A stretch of 64,000 nucleotides of DNA from Pseudomonas sp. TCU-HL1 (GCF_001708505.1 NZ_CP015992.1:1550001-1614000), one strand, 5' to 3'. Counted from the first letter of the stretch, positions 26,001 to 35,228 are shown. Made by a program: numbers and translations. Notes: generated from the sequence alone by a model not told the origin.

Positions 26001-26097
26001 GTAGGTTGGCGCAGAGCGCAGCGAAGCCCAACGGCGGACATGACCAGGAATCGTTGGGTTTCGCTTCGCTCGCGGAACGCCGCCCGACCCAACCTAC
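26001..26097. repeat. Intergenic palindrome, GTAGGTTGG family
   Basis: Opens GTAGGTTGGCGCAGAGCG and closes CCGACCCAACCTAC. Its right arm overlaps the end of the mgdD/soxG-like gene: the minus-strand TAG stop at 26094-26096 is part of the repeat's conserved end. Confidence 0.85.
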
Positions 26098-26663
26098 GAG
26101 AGCAGCGTGTCCAACGACATCGGCTCTCCGCCGAACTCCTCCATGGCATCCAGCATGGCGCCGTGGAAGTAGTCGAGCGATGCCCGGTCGCAGAGGATGT
26201 GGAAGCGCGGCAACTCGCCCGTTCCGGCGTTGATCACGATGACATTGATCCGCGCCGCCGAAGTCTGCGCCACAGCCCCCACGGGGAAGGCCTCGGGCCG
26301 CAGGTCGACGCCACAGACCTTGGCCATCACCTCCGCCACGTGGCGGCCGGAGAGCTGCAACCAGGCGTGGCTGTCCTGGCGCGGCAGCAGGTAGTTGCCG
26401 CTGTCGCCGAGTTGCCACCCGGCTTCTTCGGCGGCGATGCGTTCGCCCCGGTCGGCGAGGCTGCCCAGCAGCAGGTACTCGGTCTGCGACAGGCGCGCCA
26501 CCAGAGAGCCGTCATCCTGCGTCAGCGCCCGGTTGGGCGCCTCCGGCAGCTGGTAGCCGCGTTCGTTCAGAAAGGCGGCGGCGTCGATGCCGCGAAAGCC
26601 CACGCGCGGCAGGTCGGTGAGGTCGATGAGCGCGCAGCGCTCGATGGGATTGAGGCTGGTCAT
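26094..26663 (-). CDS. mgdD: N-methylglutamate dehydrogenase subunit D (sarcosine oxidase gamma/SoxG family)
   Basis: 189 residues of the SoxG family (RVGFRGIDAAAFLNERGYQLP, then SQTEYLLLG), the small subunit that pairs with the folate-binding half of SoxA. It starts 3 bp after the soxA-like stop. I assign it to Mgd and not classical sarcosine oxidase because gmaS, mgsABC, tmm and tdm share the window and glyA is absent; the sequence alone shows only the family. Its stop codon lies in a repeat. Confidence 0.78.
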   Translation of the reverse strand: MTSLNPIERCALIDLTDLPRVGFRGIDAAAFLNERGYQLPEAPNRALTQDDGSLVARLSQTEYLLLGSLADRGERIAAEEAGWQLGDSGNYLLPRQDSHAWLQLSGRHVAEVMAKVCGVDLRPEAFPVGAVAQTSAARINVIVINAGTGELPRFHILCDRASLDYFHGAMLDAMEEFGGEPMSLDTLLS

Positions 26664-26666
26664 GGC

Positions 26667-29564
26667 TCAGAGCTCCTGGCGCTGGTTGTCGGGATCGAAG
26701 AAGGGCAGTTGCACCACGGTGGCCTGGACCACCTGGCCACCCTCGACGCGGATCGGGATCAGAGAGCCCGGTTCGGCCTGGTCGGCACCGGCGTAGGCCA
26801 GGCCGATGATCTGGCCGAGGGTGCCGGAGTACTCGCAGGAGGTGACGTTGCCGCTGATGTCCGGGCCGTTCAGCACCAGGTGGCCTTCCAGCGGCTGCGC
26901 GCTGCCCTTGGGCAGGGTGAAGCCCACCAGCTTGCGCTTCAGGGGCTGCCTTTCAAGGATTTCGAAGGATCGCTTGCCGACGAAGAAGGCCTTCTTGCGG
27001 CCGATGGCCCATTCCATGTCGATCTCGCCCGGATGGGTCATGCCGTCGGTGTCCTGGCTGATGATCACGTGGCCCTTTTCCAGGCGCAGCAGACGCTGGG
27101 TCTCGACGCCGAACGGACGGATGCCGAACTCGGTACCGGCGGCCATCAGCGCGTCCCACAACTGGCCACCGTGGCGCGCGGGAACGTGGATCTCGTAACC
27201 CAGCTCACCGACGAAGCCGACGCGCATCAGCCGCGCCGGAATGCCGGCCACGGTGCCGGTGCGCACGGCGAGGTAGGGGAAGCCTTCGGCGGACAGGTCG
27301 ACATCGTCGCAGAGCTTCTCCAGCACCTTGCGCGACAGCGGCCCCGCCAGGTTCACCGCGGCGAGGGCGGCGGTGACATTGGCGATGTCCACGTTGAGGC
27401 GCCACTGGGCGTTCCACTTGAGCATCTGCTGGTAGATGCGGTCCACGCCGCTGGTGGTGGCGGTGACATAGAAGTGGTTGTCGGCCAGGCGCGCGCAGAC
27501 GCCGTCATCGATCACCACGCCGTGCTCGTTGGTCATCAGCGCATAGCGGGTTCGCGCTACCGGCTGCTTCTTGAAGGGCAGGGTGTAGATGCGCTCCAGC
27601 AGCTCGGCGGCGTCCGGGCCGCGTACGTCCAAACCGCCCAGGGTGGAGACGTCGATCAGGCCAACCGTCTCGCGCACATGGCGCGCTTCTTCCTGCATGC
27701 AGCGTTCGCGATCCTCGGCCTTGCCGTAGAACGCCGGGCGTTGCCAGATGCCCGCCGGCATCAGCTTGGCGCCGGCGGCCACATGCCGGCTGTGCATCGC
27801 GGTCTGGCGGTACGGGTCGAAGGCGCGGCCGGCGACGTGGGCAAGCTTCTCCGCCTCGAAGGGCGGGCGCGCGGTGGTCACGCCGGTTTCGCTGATGCTG
27901 CGGCGGGTGGCCTGGGCAACCAGGCGTGCGGTGGGTAGCGCCGAGTGACGGCCCTGGGACGGGCCCATGCCGACGGTGGAGAAGCGCTTCACCAGTTGCA
28001 CGTCGCGGTAGCCGTGGCGGGTGGCATTGACGATGTCGCGCACCTGCAGGTCTTCGTCGAAGTCGACGAAATCCTTGCCCTTGGGGTGCGGGAAGATCGG
28101 CCAGTCGAAGTTGACTCGCGCCTCACCGTTCAACTCGGCTTCACCGATGCCAGCATCCAGACTAAGGGCTCTAGCGACGCGCGCGGCGACGCGGGCACCA
28201 TCCAGCAACACGTTGTCCAGGTTGTGCCGGCCGTTCACCGAGCCGGCGATGGTGAGGCCTTCCGGCAGGCCGCTGATGGCGAACTCGGCGCGCTGCTCGT
28301 CGTAGGCCAGCTTGCCGCCGGCCTGGCAGAGCAATTGATACACAGGCATGTAGCCGGCGGACATGCACAGCAGGTCGCAGGAAAGTTGCAGACCCTGCTC
28401 ACCTACCTGGCCCTGGGCGGTGATGCGGCGGATATCCACGCCGCTGACATGGCGCATGCCCTTCTCGTGCAGCGCCTCATAGACAGTGCTGCCGAGGTGG
28501 CAGGGGATGCCCTGTTTCTCCACGGCGATTTTCAGCGTGGCATCGGCAGGCTGCTGGCGCATGTCCACCAGGGCCGCCACCTGCACGCCCTGCTCGGCGA
28601 GGTCGAGGGCCGCGAGGTAGCCGTCGTCGTTGCCAGTGAGCACCACGGCGCGTTTTCCGGGCTTCACCGCGTAGAGCTTCATCAGACGCTGGGCGGCGCT
28701 GGCGAGCATCACACCGGGCAGATCGTTGTTGCGGAACACCACCGGCTGGTCGAAGGAGCCGGCGCTGACGATGCACTGCTTCGCCCGCACCTTGTACATC
28801 CGCCGGCCCTGGATCACCGGCAGGTAGTTTTCGGTGAACCAGGCATTGCAGGTGGCTTCCTTCAGCACCTGGATATTGGCGTGGCCTTCCACGGCGGATA
28901 CCAGTTCGCGGCGCAGGATGTCGGCACGGCGGCCTGCCACGTCGAAGCGCGCATAGGTGAGTGAGCCGCCGAGCACCGGCTGTTGCTCGATCAGCAGCAC
29001 CTTGGCGCCGGCATTGGCGGCGGTGAGTGCGGCGGAAAGACCGGCGGGGCCGGCGCCGATGATGGCGACATCCACGAACAGGTAGGCCTTGTCGTAATAC
29101 TGCGGCTTGAACTTCAGGTCGAGCACGCCGAGGCCGGCTTTCTTGCGGATCAGCGGCTCCCAGACCTTCCACATGCCCTTGGGCTTATAGAAGGAGCGGT
29201 AATAGAAGCCCACCGGCATGAACTTGGAGAACGTGCCGAGGTAGGCGTCGCGGTCGTTGTCCAGCGAACCGTTGACGTTCTGCGCGGTAACGCTGAGCCC
29301 CGAGCGAATGGCTTGGGCATCGGCCAGCACATTGGGCTCATCCGGCAGTTGCACCAGGGTGTTGGCGTCCTGCCCGGCCATGGTCAGCGGGCCACGCGGG
29401 CGGTGGTATTTGAAGGAGCGCGAGAGCAGCCAGCGGCCGTTGGCGAGCAGGGCACTGGCGATGCTGTCGCCGGCAAAGCCCTGGTAGGCGGTGCCGTCGA
29501 AATCGAAGGCCAATGGCTGGTCGCGGTCGATCAGCAGGCCCATGGGGGCGGGGAGGCGGCTCAT
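26667..29564 (-). CDS. mgdC: N-methylglutamate dehydrogenase subunit C (sarcosine oxidase alpha/SoxA family)
   Basis: 965 residues in the SoxA order: ferredoxin-like N-terminal domain (about 10-100), FAD/NAD-binding oxidoreductase (IIGAGPAGLSAALTAANAG near 165), then a GCV_T folate-binding domain (about 585-960; RVGFVGELGYEIHVP). In heterotetrameric sarcosine oxidase and in N-methylglutamate dehydrogenase this subunit passes the oxidised methyl to tetrahydrofolate, giving 5,10-methylene-THF. It overlaps the soxD-like gene by 4 bp. folD and purU at the head of the operon fit the C1 product. N-methylglutamate as substrate is inferred from context. Confidence 0.85.
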   Translation of the reverse strand: MSRLPAPMGLLIDRDQPLAFDFDGTAYQGFAGDSIASALLANGRWLLSRSFKYHRPRGPLTMAGQDANTLVQLPDEPNVLADAQAIRSGLSVTAQNVNGSLDNDRDAYLGTFSKFMPVGFYYRSFYKPKGMWKVWEPLIRKKAGLGVLDLKFKPQYYDKAYLFVDVAIIGAGPAGLSAALTAANAGAKVLLIEQQPVLGGSLTYARFDVAGRRADILRRELVSAVEGHANIQVLKEATCNAWFTENYLPVIQGRRMYKVRAKQCIVSAGSFDQPVVFRNNDLPGVMLASAAQRLMKLYAVKPGKRAVVLTGNDDGYLAALDLAEQGVQVAALVDMRQQPADATLKIAVEKQGIPCHLGSTVYEALHEKGMRHVSGVDIRRITAQGQVGEQGLQLSCDLLCMSAGYMPVYQLLCQAGGKLAYDEQRAEFAISGLPEGLTIAGSVNGRHNLDNVLLDGARVAARVARALSLDAGIGEAELNGEARVNFDWPIFPHPKGKDFVDFDEDLQVRDIVNATRHGYRDVQLVKRFSTVGMGPSQGRHSALPTARLVAQATRRSISETGVTTARPPFEAEKLAHVAGRAFDPYRQTAMHSRHVAAGAKLMPAGIWQRPAFYGKAEDRERCMQEEARHVRETVGLIDVSTLGGLDVRGPDAAELLERIYTLPFKKQPVARTRYALMTNEHGVVIDDGVCARLADNHFYVTATTSGVDRIYQQMLKWNAQWRLNVDIANVTAALAAVNLAGPLSRKVLEKLCDDVDLSAEGFPYLAVRTGTVAGIPARLMRVGFVGELGYEIHVPARHGGQLWDALMAAGTEFGIRPFGVETQRLLRLEKGHVIISQDTDGMTHPGEIDMEWAIGRKKAFFVGKRSFEILERQPLKRKLVGFTLPKGSAQPLEGHLVLNGPDISGNVTSCEYSGTLGQIIGLAYAGADQAEPGSLIPIRVEGGQVVQATVVQLPFFDPDNQRQEL

Positions 29565-29863
29565 CCGGCGATCTCCTGGGTGTGCGGGGCGAACTCGACC
29601 CGCTGGGTGAAGACTTCCTTCGGGTCGAAGGTGCGAATGATCTGGTCGGTCACCGTGTGGCGCTCGGCGAGGAACCAGTAGCTGGAGGCGTTATGCATCC
29701 ACCACTCGCGGACCACGCCGGCGATGTTGTCGCTGTTGAACACGTAGTCGGCCCATTCGGCGTCGGTGCAGATGGCCGGATCGGGCATCTGCTTGAACTC
29801 GCCGCCGTAGGTGAATTCGCTGATGTTTCGGGGACCGTTGAGCGGACAGTTCATGATCTTCAT
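29561..29863 (-). CDS. mgdB: N-methylglutamate dehydrogenase subunit B (sarcosine oxidase delta/SoxD family)
   Basis: 100 residues from the ATG at 29863, with AAGGAG eight bases upstream; a GTG three codons earlier overlaps that site and is less likely. SoxD family: metal-binding NCPLNGPRNISEF near the N-terminus, then ADYVFNSDNIAGVVREWWMH, the typical C-terminal region. It is the small zinc-binding delta-type subunit. It lies between the beta- and alpha-like genes, as in soxBDAG and mgdABCD; a hairpin repeat separates it from the beta-like gene. Confidence 0.83.
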   Translation of the reverse strand: MKIMNCPLNGPRNISEFTYGGEFKQMPDPAICTDAEWADYVFNSDNIAGVVREWWMHNASSYWFLAERHTVTDQIIRTFDPKEVFTQRVEFAPHTQEIAG

Positions 29864-29906
29864 GGGCTTCACTCCTTAGCGAGCAAGGCTGCGGTAATAG
29901 GTACTT

Positions 29907-29967
29907 GTAGGACCGAGCTTTGCTCGCGAAGCTTCTGTTCCGGTTCGCGAGCAGAGCTCGCTCCTAC
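29907..29967. repeat. Intercistronic hairpin repeat, GTAGGAnCGAGCT family
   Basis: Left arm GTAGGACCGAGCTTTGCTCG, right arm CGAGCAGAGCTCGCTCCTAC: a common Pseudomonas REP-type inverted repeat. It sits between the mgdA- and mgdB-like genes, so it would form a stem in the operon mRNA. Confidence 0.8.
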
Positions 29968-29978
29968 GGCTGAACTCA

Positions 29979-31220
29979 TCAGTGGCTGGCGGCGGTCGCG
30001 CCCATTTCGTTGACCTGCTGGAAGGTGCTGAAGCGCTCCAGGGCGAAGGGCTTGATCAGGTCCGGCACCTTGCCGCCGCTGGCCACCAGTTCGGCCATGG
30101 TCTTGCCGCAGATGGGCGTGGACTTGAAGCCCCAGGTGCCCCAGCCGGCGTCCAGGTAATAGTTCTGCACTGGCGACAGGCCCATGATCGGGCTGTAGTC
30201 GGGGGTCATGTCGGTGATCCCCGCCCACTGGCGCATCAGCTTGGCGTTGGCCATGAAGGGGAACATCTCGATGGCGTGCGCCAGCAGGCTTTCCTTGAGG
30301 TCCAGGGTGGAGCGGGTGTTGTACAGCGGGTAAGGGTCGGAGCCGCCGCCGAAGACGATCTCGCCACGGCTGGTCTGCTGCACGTAGCAGTGCAGGGCGG
30401 AGGAGCTCACCAGCGGGTCGAGGAAGGGCTTGAACGGCTGAGTCACCATCGCTTGCAGCGGGTAGGTGTGAATCGGCGCGCGGATGCCCGCCTTGGCCAG
30501 CATCAGCGAGCTGTGGCCAGCGATGGCCTGCACCGCACAGCCGCATTTCACCGTGCCGCGATTGGTCTTCACGGCGGTGATGCGGCCGTTTTCGATGACC
30601 AGGTCCTGCACTTCGGTGAGCTGGTGGATTTCCACCCCGCGCTTGGCCGCCTGCTTGGCGTAGCCCCAGGCCACGGCGTCGTGGCGGGCGGTGGCACCGT
30701 CGATGTGCCAGAGGCCGGCGAGTACCGGCAGGTGGCCGGGGTCGAGGTTGAGGGTCGGCACCAGTTCGCGGATCTGCTGGCGGTCGATCATCTCGGTGCG
30801 GCCACCGAAGTGCTTGTTCACTTCGGCGCGCTGGCGGAAGGCGCGTACCGTGGCATCCGTGTGGGCCAGGGTGAGCTGGCCGCGCTCGGAATACATGATG
30901 TTGAAGTCGAACTCGTTGGAGAGGTTCTGGAACAGCTTCACCGACTCGGCGTAGAAGCGCACGCCTTCGGAGGTGAGGTAGTTGGAACGGATCACCGCCG
31001 TGTTGCGCGCGGTGTTGCCGCCGCCGAGGTAGGACTTCTCCAGCACCGCGACATTGGTGATGCCGTGGTACTTCGACAGGTAGTAGGCGGTGGCCAGGCC
31101 GTGGCCGCCGCCGCCGATGATGACCACGTCGTAGGACGGCTTGAGTTCGGTGGGCGGCGGCAGGTCCACCTCCACCGGGTATTCGGAGCTCAGGCCGTAT
31201 TTCAGGAGATTGAAGGGCAT
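29979..31220 (-). CDS. mgdA: N-methylglutamate dehydrogenase subunit A (sarcosine oxidase beta/SoxB family)
   Basis: 413-residue FAD amine oxidase. N-terminal VVIIGGGGHGLATAYYLSKY is the dinucleotide fold; LGGGNTARNTAVIRSNYLT is the SoxB-type flavin-linking and active-site region; near the C-terminus GWGTWGFKSTP. It is recognisably SoxB-like but clearly divergent from the P. aeruginosa SoxB sequence as I remember it (for example MPFNLLKYGLS at the start and TWGFKSTP in place of TGGFKATP). With gmaS and mgsABC in the same window, N-methylglutamate is the likely substrate. The start overlaps the folD stop by 19 bp. Confidence 0.85.
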   Translation of the reverse strand: MPFNLLKYGLSSEYPVEVDLPPPTELKPSYDVVIIGGGGHGLATAYYLSKYHGITNVAVLEKSYLGGGNTARNTAVIRSNYLTSEGVRFYAESVKLFQNLSNEFDFNIMYSERGQLTLAHTDATVRAFRQRAEVNKHFGGRTEMIDRQQIRELVPTLNLDPGHLPVLAGLWHIDGATARHDAVAWGYAKQAAKRGVEIHQLTEVQDLVIENGRITAVKTNRGTVKCGCAVQAIAGHSSLMLAKAGIRAPIHTYPLQAMVTQPFKPFLDPLVSSSALHCYVQQTSRGEIVFGGGSDPYPLYNTRSTLDLKESLLAHAIEMFPFMANAKLMRQWAGITDMTPDYSPIMGLSPVQNYYLDAGWGTWGFKSTPICGKTMAELVASGGKVPDLIKPFALERFSTFQQVNEMGATAASH

Positions 31221-32125
31221 GACGCCTCCGGAAGCTGGGCAAGGGTGATGGGGGACGGGTGCTGGAGGCGCGCCGCGGCCAGGGTGTTCTTCATCAGGAA
31301 GGCGATGGTCATGGGGCCGACGCCGCCGGGTACTGGGGTGATGGCGGCGGCGCGGGTGAGGGCGGAGTCGAAGTCGACATCACCCACCAGCTTCGAGCGG
31401 CCGCCTTCCTCGATGCGGTTGATGCCGACATCGATGACCACGGCGCCGGGCTTCAGCCAGTCGGCATCCACCAGGCGCGGGCGGCCGACGGCGGCGACGA
31501 CGATGTCGGCCTGGCGGCAGAGTTCGCGCAGGTTGGCGCTTCTCGAATGCACCACGGTCACCGAGCAATGGGCCTTGAGCAGCAGGGCGGCCATGGGCTT
31601 GCCGACGATGTTGGAGCGGCCGATCACCACCGCGTGCTTGCCGGACAGGTCGCCGCAGGTGTCCTGCAACAGACGTAGGCAGCCGGCCGGGGTGCAGGGC
31701 GTGAGCACGTCGCGGCCCTGGCTGAGGCCGCCAACGTTCTCGGCGTGGAAGCCGTCCACGTCCTTCAGCGGATCGATGGCCTGGAGGACACGGGTTTCAT
31801 CGATATGCGCCGGCAGCGGCAGCTGCACGAGAATGCCGTGCGCGCCGGCATCGGCATTGAGGCTGTGGATAAGTGCCAGCAGGTCGGCTTCGGCGGTGTC
31901 CGCCGGCAGCTTGTGTTCCAGGGAACGGATGCCGCACTCCTCGGCGCGCAGCACCTTGTTGCGCACGTAGACCTGGCTGGCCGGGTCCTGACCGACCAAC
32001 ACCACGGCCAATGCAGGGGCTATTCCGCCCGCTTTCATCGCGCGTACTTCCTCGGCCACCTCGGCCAGCACGCGGGCGGCGGCGGCCTTGCCGTCGATCA
32101 GTTGGATGGGGGCTTGTGTGTTCAC
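31202..32125 (-). CDS. folD: Bifunctional methylene-THF dehydrogenase/cyclohydrolase FolD (copy 1)
   Basis: 307 residues. Cyclohydrolase/dehydrogenase signatures: YVRNKVLRAEECGI with the active Lys, GILVQLPLPAH, VIGRSNIVGKPMAALLL and the NADP loop, then TPVPGGVGPMTIAFLMKNTL. Converts 5,10-methylene-THF to 10-formyl-THF. It overlaps purU by 4 bp and mgdA by 19 bp, so expression is tied to methyl oxidation. It is about 20 residues longer than a typical FolD, with a loose tail. A second folD ends at 63911 beside tmm. Confidence 0.94.
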   Translation of the reverse strand: MNTQAPIQLIDGKAAAARVLAEVAEEVRAMKAGGIAPALAVVLVGQDPASQVYVRNKVLRAEECGIRSLEHKLPADTAEADLLALIHSLNADAGAHGILVQLPLPAHIDETRVLQAIDPLKDVDGFHAENVGGLSQGRDVLTPCTPAGCLRLLQDTCGDLSGKHAVVIGRSNIVGKPMAALLLKAHCSVTVVHSRSANLRELCRQADIVVAAVGRPRLVDADWLKPGAVVIDVGINRIEEGGRSKLVGDVDFDSALTRAAAITPVPGGVGPMTIAFLMKNTLAAARLQHPSPITLAQLPEASCPSIS

Positions 32126-32988
32126 CGGAAGATCACCGTGCGGTCGCCATTGAGGAAGACCCGGTGCTCCAGGTGGTATTTCACCGCCTTGGACAGGGCC
32201 ACGGTTTCGGTGTCACGACCCACGGCCACCAGATCGTCAGGCAAGTACGCGTGGTCCACGCGCTGCACTTCCTGCTCGATGATCGGACCTTCGTCGAGGT
32301 CGCTGGTGACGTAATGCGCAGTGGCGCCGATCAGCTTCACGCCACGCTCGTAAGCCTGGTGATAGGGCTTGGCACCCTTGAAGCCGGGCAGGAAGGAGTG
32401 GTGGATGTTGATCGCGCGGCCCGAGAGTTGCTTGCACAGGTCGTCGGAGAGGATCTGCATGTAACGGGCGAGTACCACGAGATCGGTCTGGGTTTCGTCG
32501 ACGATCTTCATCAGCGCGGCTTCCTGCTGGGCCTTGGTGTCGCGGGTGACCGGCAGGTAGATGAAGCGGATACCCTCGCGCTCGGCCATCGGCCGCAGGT
32601 CCAGGTGGTTGGAAACGATTGCAGTGATCTGCATGTCCATCTCGCCCTTCTGGTGGCGGTAGAGCAGGTCGGACAGGCAATGGTCGTACTTGCTCACCAT
32701 CAGCAGCACGCGCATGGGCTGGGCAGTGCTGTGCAGGGTCCAGTCCATGTCGAAGCGGCGCGCGACGGCATCGAAGCCCTGCTCGACTTCGTCGATGTCG
32801 CCGTCGTACTGGTCGTTGAAGCGGAACACCGCGCGCATGAAGAAACGGCCGCTGGTGTCATCGTCGAACTGCGACATCTCGCTGATGTAGCAACCCTTGT
32901 CCGCCAGGTAGGTGGTCACCGCCGCGACGATGCCCGAAACAGCCGGGCAACTGATCTTGAGGATGAAATGGCTGGTGGCGTGTTGCAT
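32122..32988 (-). CDS. purU: Formyltetrahydrofolate deformylase PurU
   Basis: 288 residues: N-terminal ACT domain (about 7-85, ILKISCPAVSGIVAAVTTYL), then the formyltransferase-like domain with catalytic Asn-His-Asp (NIHHSFLPGFKGAKPYHQAY, then GATAHYVTSDLDEGPIIEQ). It hydrolyses 10-formyl-THF to formate and THF. First gene of the purU-folD-mgdABCD operon, it completes removal of the methyl-derived C1 unit. The same pairing with soxBDAG is known in P. aeruginosa, though there with glyA and fdhA. Confidence 0.94.
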   Translation of the reverse strand: MQHATSHFILKISCPAVSGIVAAVTTYLADKGCYISEMSQFDDDTSGRFFMRAVFRFNDQYDGDIDEVEQGFDAVARRFDMDWTLHSTAQPMRVLLMVSKYDHCLSDLLYRHQKGEMDMQITAIVSNHLDLRPMAEREGIRFIYLPVTRDTKAQQEAALMKIVDETQTDLVVLARYMQILSDDLCKQLSGRAINIHHSFLPGFKGAKPYHQAYERGVKLIGATAHYVTSDLDEGPIIEQEVQRVDHAYLPDDLVAVGRDTETVALSKAVKYHLEHRVFLNGDRTVIFR

Positions 32989-32999
32989 GTCTGGTCCTC

Positions 33000-34049
33000 T
33001 GTTGGAATGGCGGCAGCTCGGCGCAAGGCGGAAATCTTCAAGGGTGAAGCGAGGTTTTATCGGTGAAGCTGTTTTTACTGGTAGGAATAAAATTTTCCCT
33101 TGGCGCTTTTATAGGCGAAGCGAAGGTGCAGGTCTAGCCTGTTGGGAAAATTTTTATCTTGGGAGGAAAGTTTTTGAGCTTTGAACCCCTCTCCCGCTTG
33201 CGGGGGAGGGGGTGGGGAGGGGGAGGTGACCACTGCTGTGGGAGATTCCATGTCAATCAGTCATGCAGCGGCCCCGTAGGTTGGTCCGAGCGGAGCGAGG
33301 CCCAACATGGCCATGAATCGACCTCGCACGTTGGGCTTCGCTTCGCTCTGCGCCAACCTACAAAAGCCGCCCGCTGTGCTTGCCCCCTATAAGGGGGCCA
33401 TCCTCACACGCAGCACCCAGCTGATCTCCATCACCGTGCCCAACAGTAGGGTGCGCCATGCGCACCGCGGCGATGCTGGCGACTCCGTGCCTGTCTCCCG
33501 GTGCGCGCGGCGCACCCTACGGGACTCGCAGCATCCTGCTGGTTCGCGGACTCGTATCGTCACAGGCAGAGCCGGTGACTCATCACCACGTCCAAATGAA
33601 TTCGCGCCTTCTACACGGATGCGAGGTGTGTCCGTCGGTTGGGTCGGGCGGTGTTCCGCGAGCGAAGCGAAGCCCAACGCCGAAGTGGCGTCGAGGTCGC
33701 AGCGTTGGGCCTCGCTGCGCTCGGACCAACCTACGGCAATCCTGCGGGCTGCTTGGCGAATGAATTGGCTCCGACAGAGATGTGCCTCCACAGGAATGCG
33801 GAGCTGCCGGCGCGAGTCACCCCTCTCCCGCTAGCGGGGGGAAGGGAGATTGCGGTGGTTCAGAGGGAGAGGGGGCTGACCAGAAACGCGTTGCCCACCC
33901 TTCATAACCCTCAAGTTCGCGTAGGGTGGAAAACCGCAGAGCGTCTTTCACCAGCGATTGTCCAGGCTACCTCGATAGGTACGCCACCTGTAGCACGACC
34001 AGGTGGCGTTCTGCTGTTAACGAAGGTTCTCCAGCGTGTTGTGGGTTTG
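33000..34049. repeat. About 1 kb repeat-rich spacer, no gene supported
   Basis: At least six elements of different families stand in a row: CCCTCTCCC-type at 33184-33222; GTAGGTTGG-type at 33276-33361; GTAGGGTGCGC-type at 33446-33520; a GAATTCGCGCC half-copy at 33594; GTAGGTTGG-type at 33635-33734; GCGAATGAATTGG half-copy at 33756; CCCTCTCCC-type at 33821-33873; GTAGGGTGGA half at 33919. The purU promoter must lie near 33000-33110, where the sequence is AT-rich, but I could not assign a sigma factor. Open frames here are repeat-derived. Confidence 0.75.
33981..34009. terminator. Hairpin downstream of the P1 peptidase gene
   Basis: Perfect 10-bp stem ACGCCACCTG / CAGGTGGCGT with a 9-nt loop, 41 bp beyond the minus-strand peptidase stop. 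There is no long U-run, so it is at best a weak terminator or 3'-end protector. Confidence 0.4.
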
Positions 34050-35183
34050 CTAGATCAGATCGCCTTGCCCGGCCCCCGGCCAGCCGGCCTGACGCAGGGC
34101 CTTCAGCAACGTGGCGGCGTCCAGTCCCTTAACCGTATGGCCATTGCCTTCGGTGGTGGTTGCCGCCACCAGCGCATTGATGATGGCTTCCTCCACAGCC
34201 TCCGAGGCGGCGAGGAACAAATCGCCGATATGGTCGTTGTTGACCATGCGCAGGCCGTCGCAGGTGAAGGCGCCCTTACGCTCGTAAGCGGTTGCCTCCA
34301 GCTGCTGGTTGCCGGTGGAGAAGGCGACGAAGATGTCACCGCTGCAATCCTCGTTGCCGCCGCCGGTGCGGGCGATGCCGATGCTGGCGCGCTGGGCCAG
34401 GCGGGTGCACTGGTGCGGCAGCAGCGGGGCATCGGTGGCCAGGCAGACGACGATCGAGCCCATGCCGGGATGGGGCAGGTCGGCGCGCAGGAACGGCGAG
34501 GTAGCCTTTTCCATGTAGCGCCCCACCGGGTAACCATCCACGCGCAACTCGCGGCGGGTGCCATGGTTGGCCTGGACTATGGCGCCCACGGTCCAGCCGC
34601 CCTGCGCCACACTCAGGCGCCGCGAGGCGGTGCCGATGCCGCCCTTGTACTCGTGACAGATCATGCCGCTGCCACCGCCGACTGCGCCTTCGGTCACCGG
34701 GCCACCTATGGCACGGTCCATGGCTTCGGCCACATGCTCGGCGCGCACGTGGAAGCCGTTGATGTCATTGAGCAGGCCGTCGAAGGTTTCCAGCACCACC
34801 GGCATGTTCCAGTACAGGCGCCCGTCAGCGGGTTGGCTCTGGCGGTCCAGGGCGATCAAGGCGTCGCGCACCACACCCACGCTGTGGGTGTTGGTGAAGG
34901 CGATCGGGCTGGTCAGCAGGCCGGCCTCACGAATCCACTCCAGGCCGGTGGCGTCGCCGTTGCCGTTGAGGATATGCACACCGGCGAAGCACGGCTGATG
35001 GGTGGTGGAACCCGGGCGCGGCTCGATCAGGGTGACCCCGGTGTTGATGTCGCGGCCGCTGGCGGTGCGCCCGCGGATATTGCTGTGGCCGACGCGCACG
35101 CCGGGTACGTCGGTGATGGCGTTGAGGGGGCCGGGTTGCAGTTGGCCGAACTGGATGTTCAGGTCGCGGGCACGCAATTTCAT
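34050..35183 (-). CDS. P1 family peptidase (DmpA/BapA type, N-terminal nucleophile hydrolase)
   Basis: 377 residues. Typical start LNAITDVPGVRVGHSNI and, at the cleavage site, a Ser in NEDCSGDIFVAFS that should become the N-terminal nucleophile after self-cleavage into alpha and beta chains. The residue before the Ser is Cys; DmpA itself is cut after Gly. Members are aminopeptidases or amidases for D-, beta- or small N-terminal substrates. It is 45 bp downstream of a PotF-like binding protein, suggesting uptake and cleavage of one compound. Confidence 0.88.
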   Translation of the reverse strand: MKLRARDLNIQFGQLQPGPLNAITDVPGVRVGHSNIRGRTASGRDINTGVTLIEPRPGSTTHQPCFAGVHILNGNGDATGLEWIREAGLLTSPIAFTNTHSVGVVRDALIALDRQSQPADGRLYWNMPVVLETFDGLLNDINGFHVRAEHVAEAMDRAIGGPVTEGAVGGGSGMICHEYKGGIGTASRRLSVAQGGWTVGAIVQANHGTRRELRVDGYPVGRYMEKATSPFLRADLPHPGMGSIVVCLATDAPLLPHQCTRLAQRASIGIARTGGGNEDCSGDIFVAFSTGNQQLEATAYERKGAFTCDGLRMVNNDHIGDLFLAASEAVEEAIINALVAATTTEGNGHTVKGLDAATLLKALRQAGWPGAGQGDLI

Positions 35184-35228
35184 GGTCTTTCTCGTTGTCA
35201 GAGGGTTATCAGGAAAAGTTCGGCGGGC

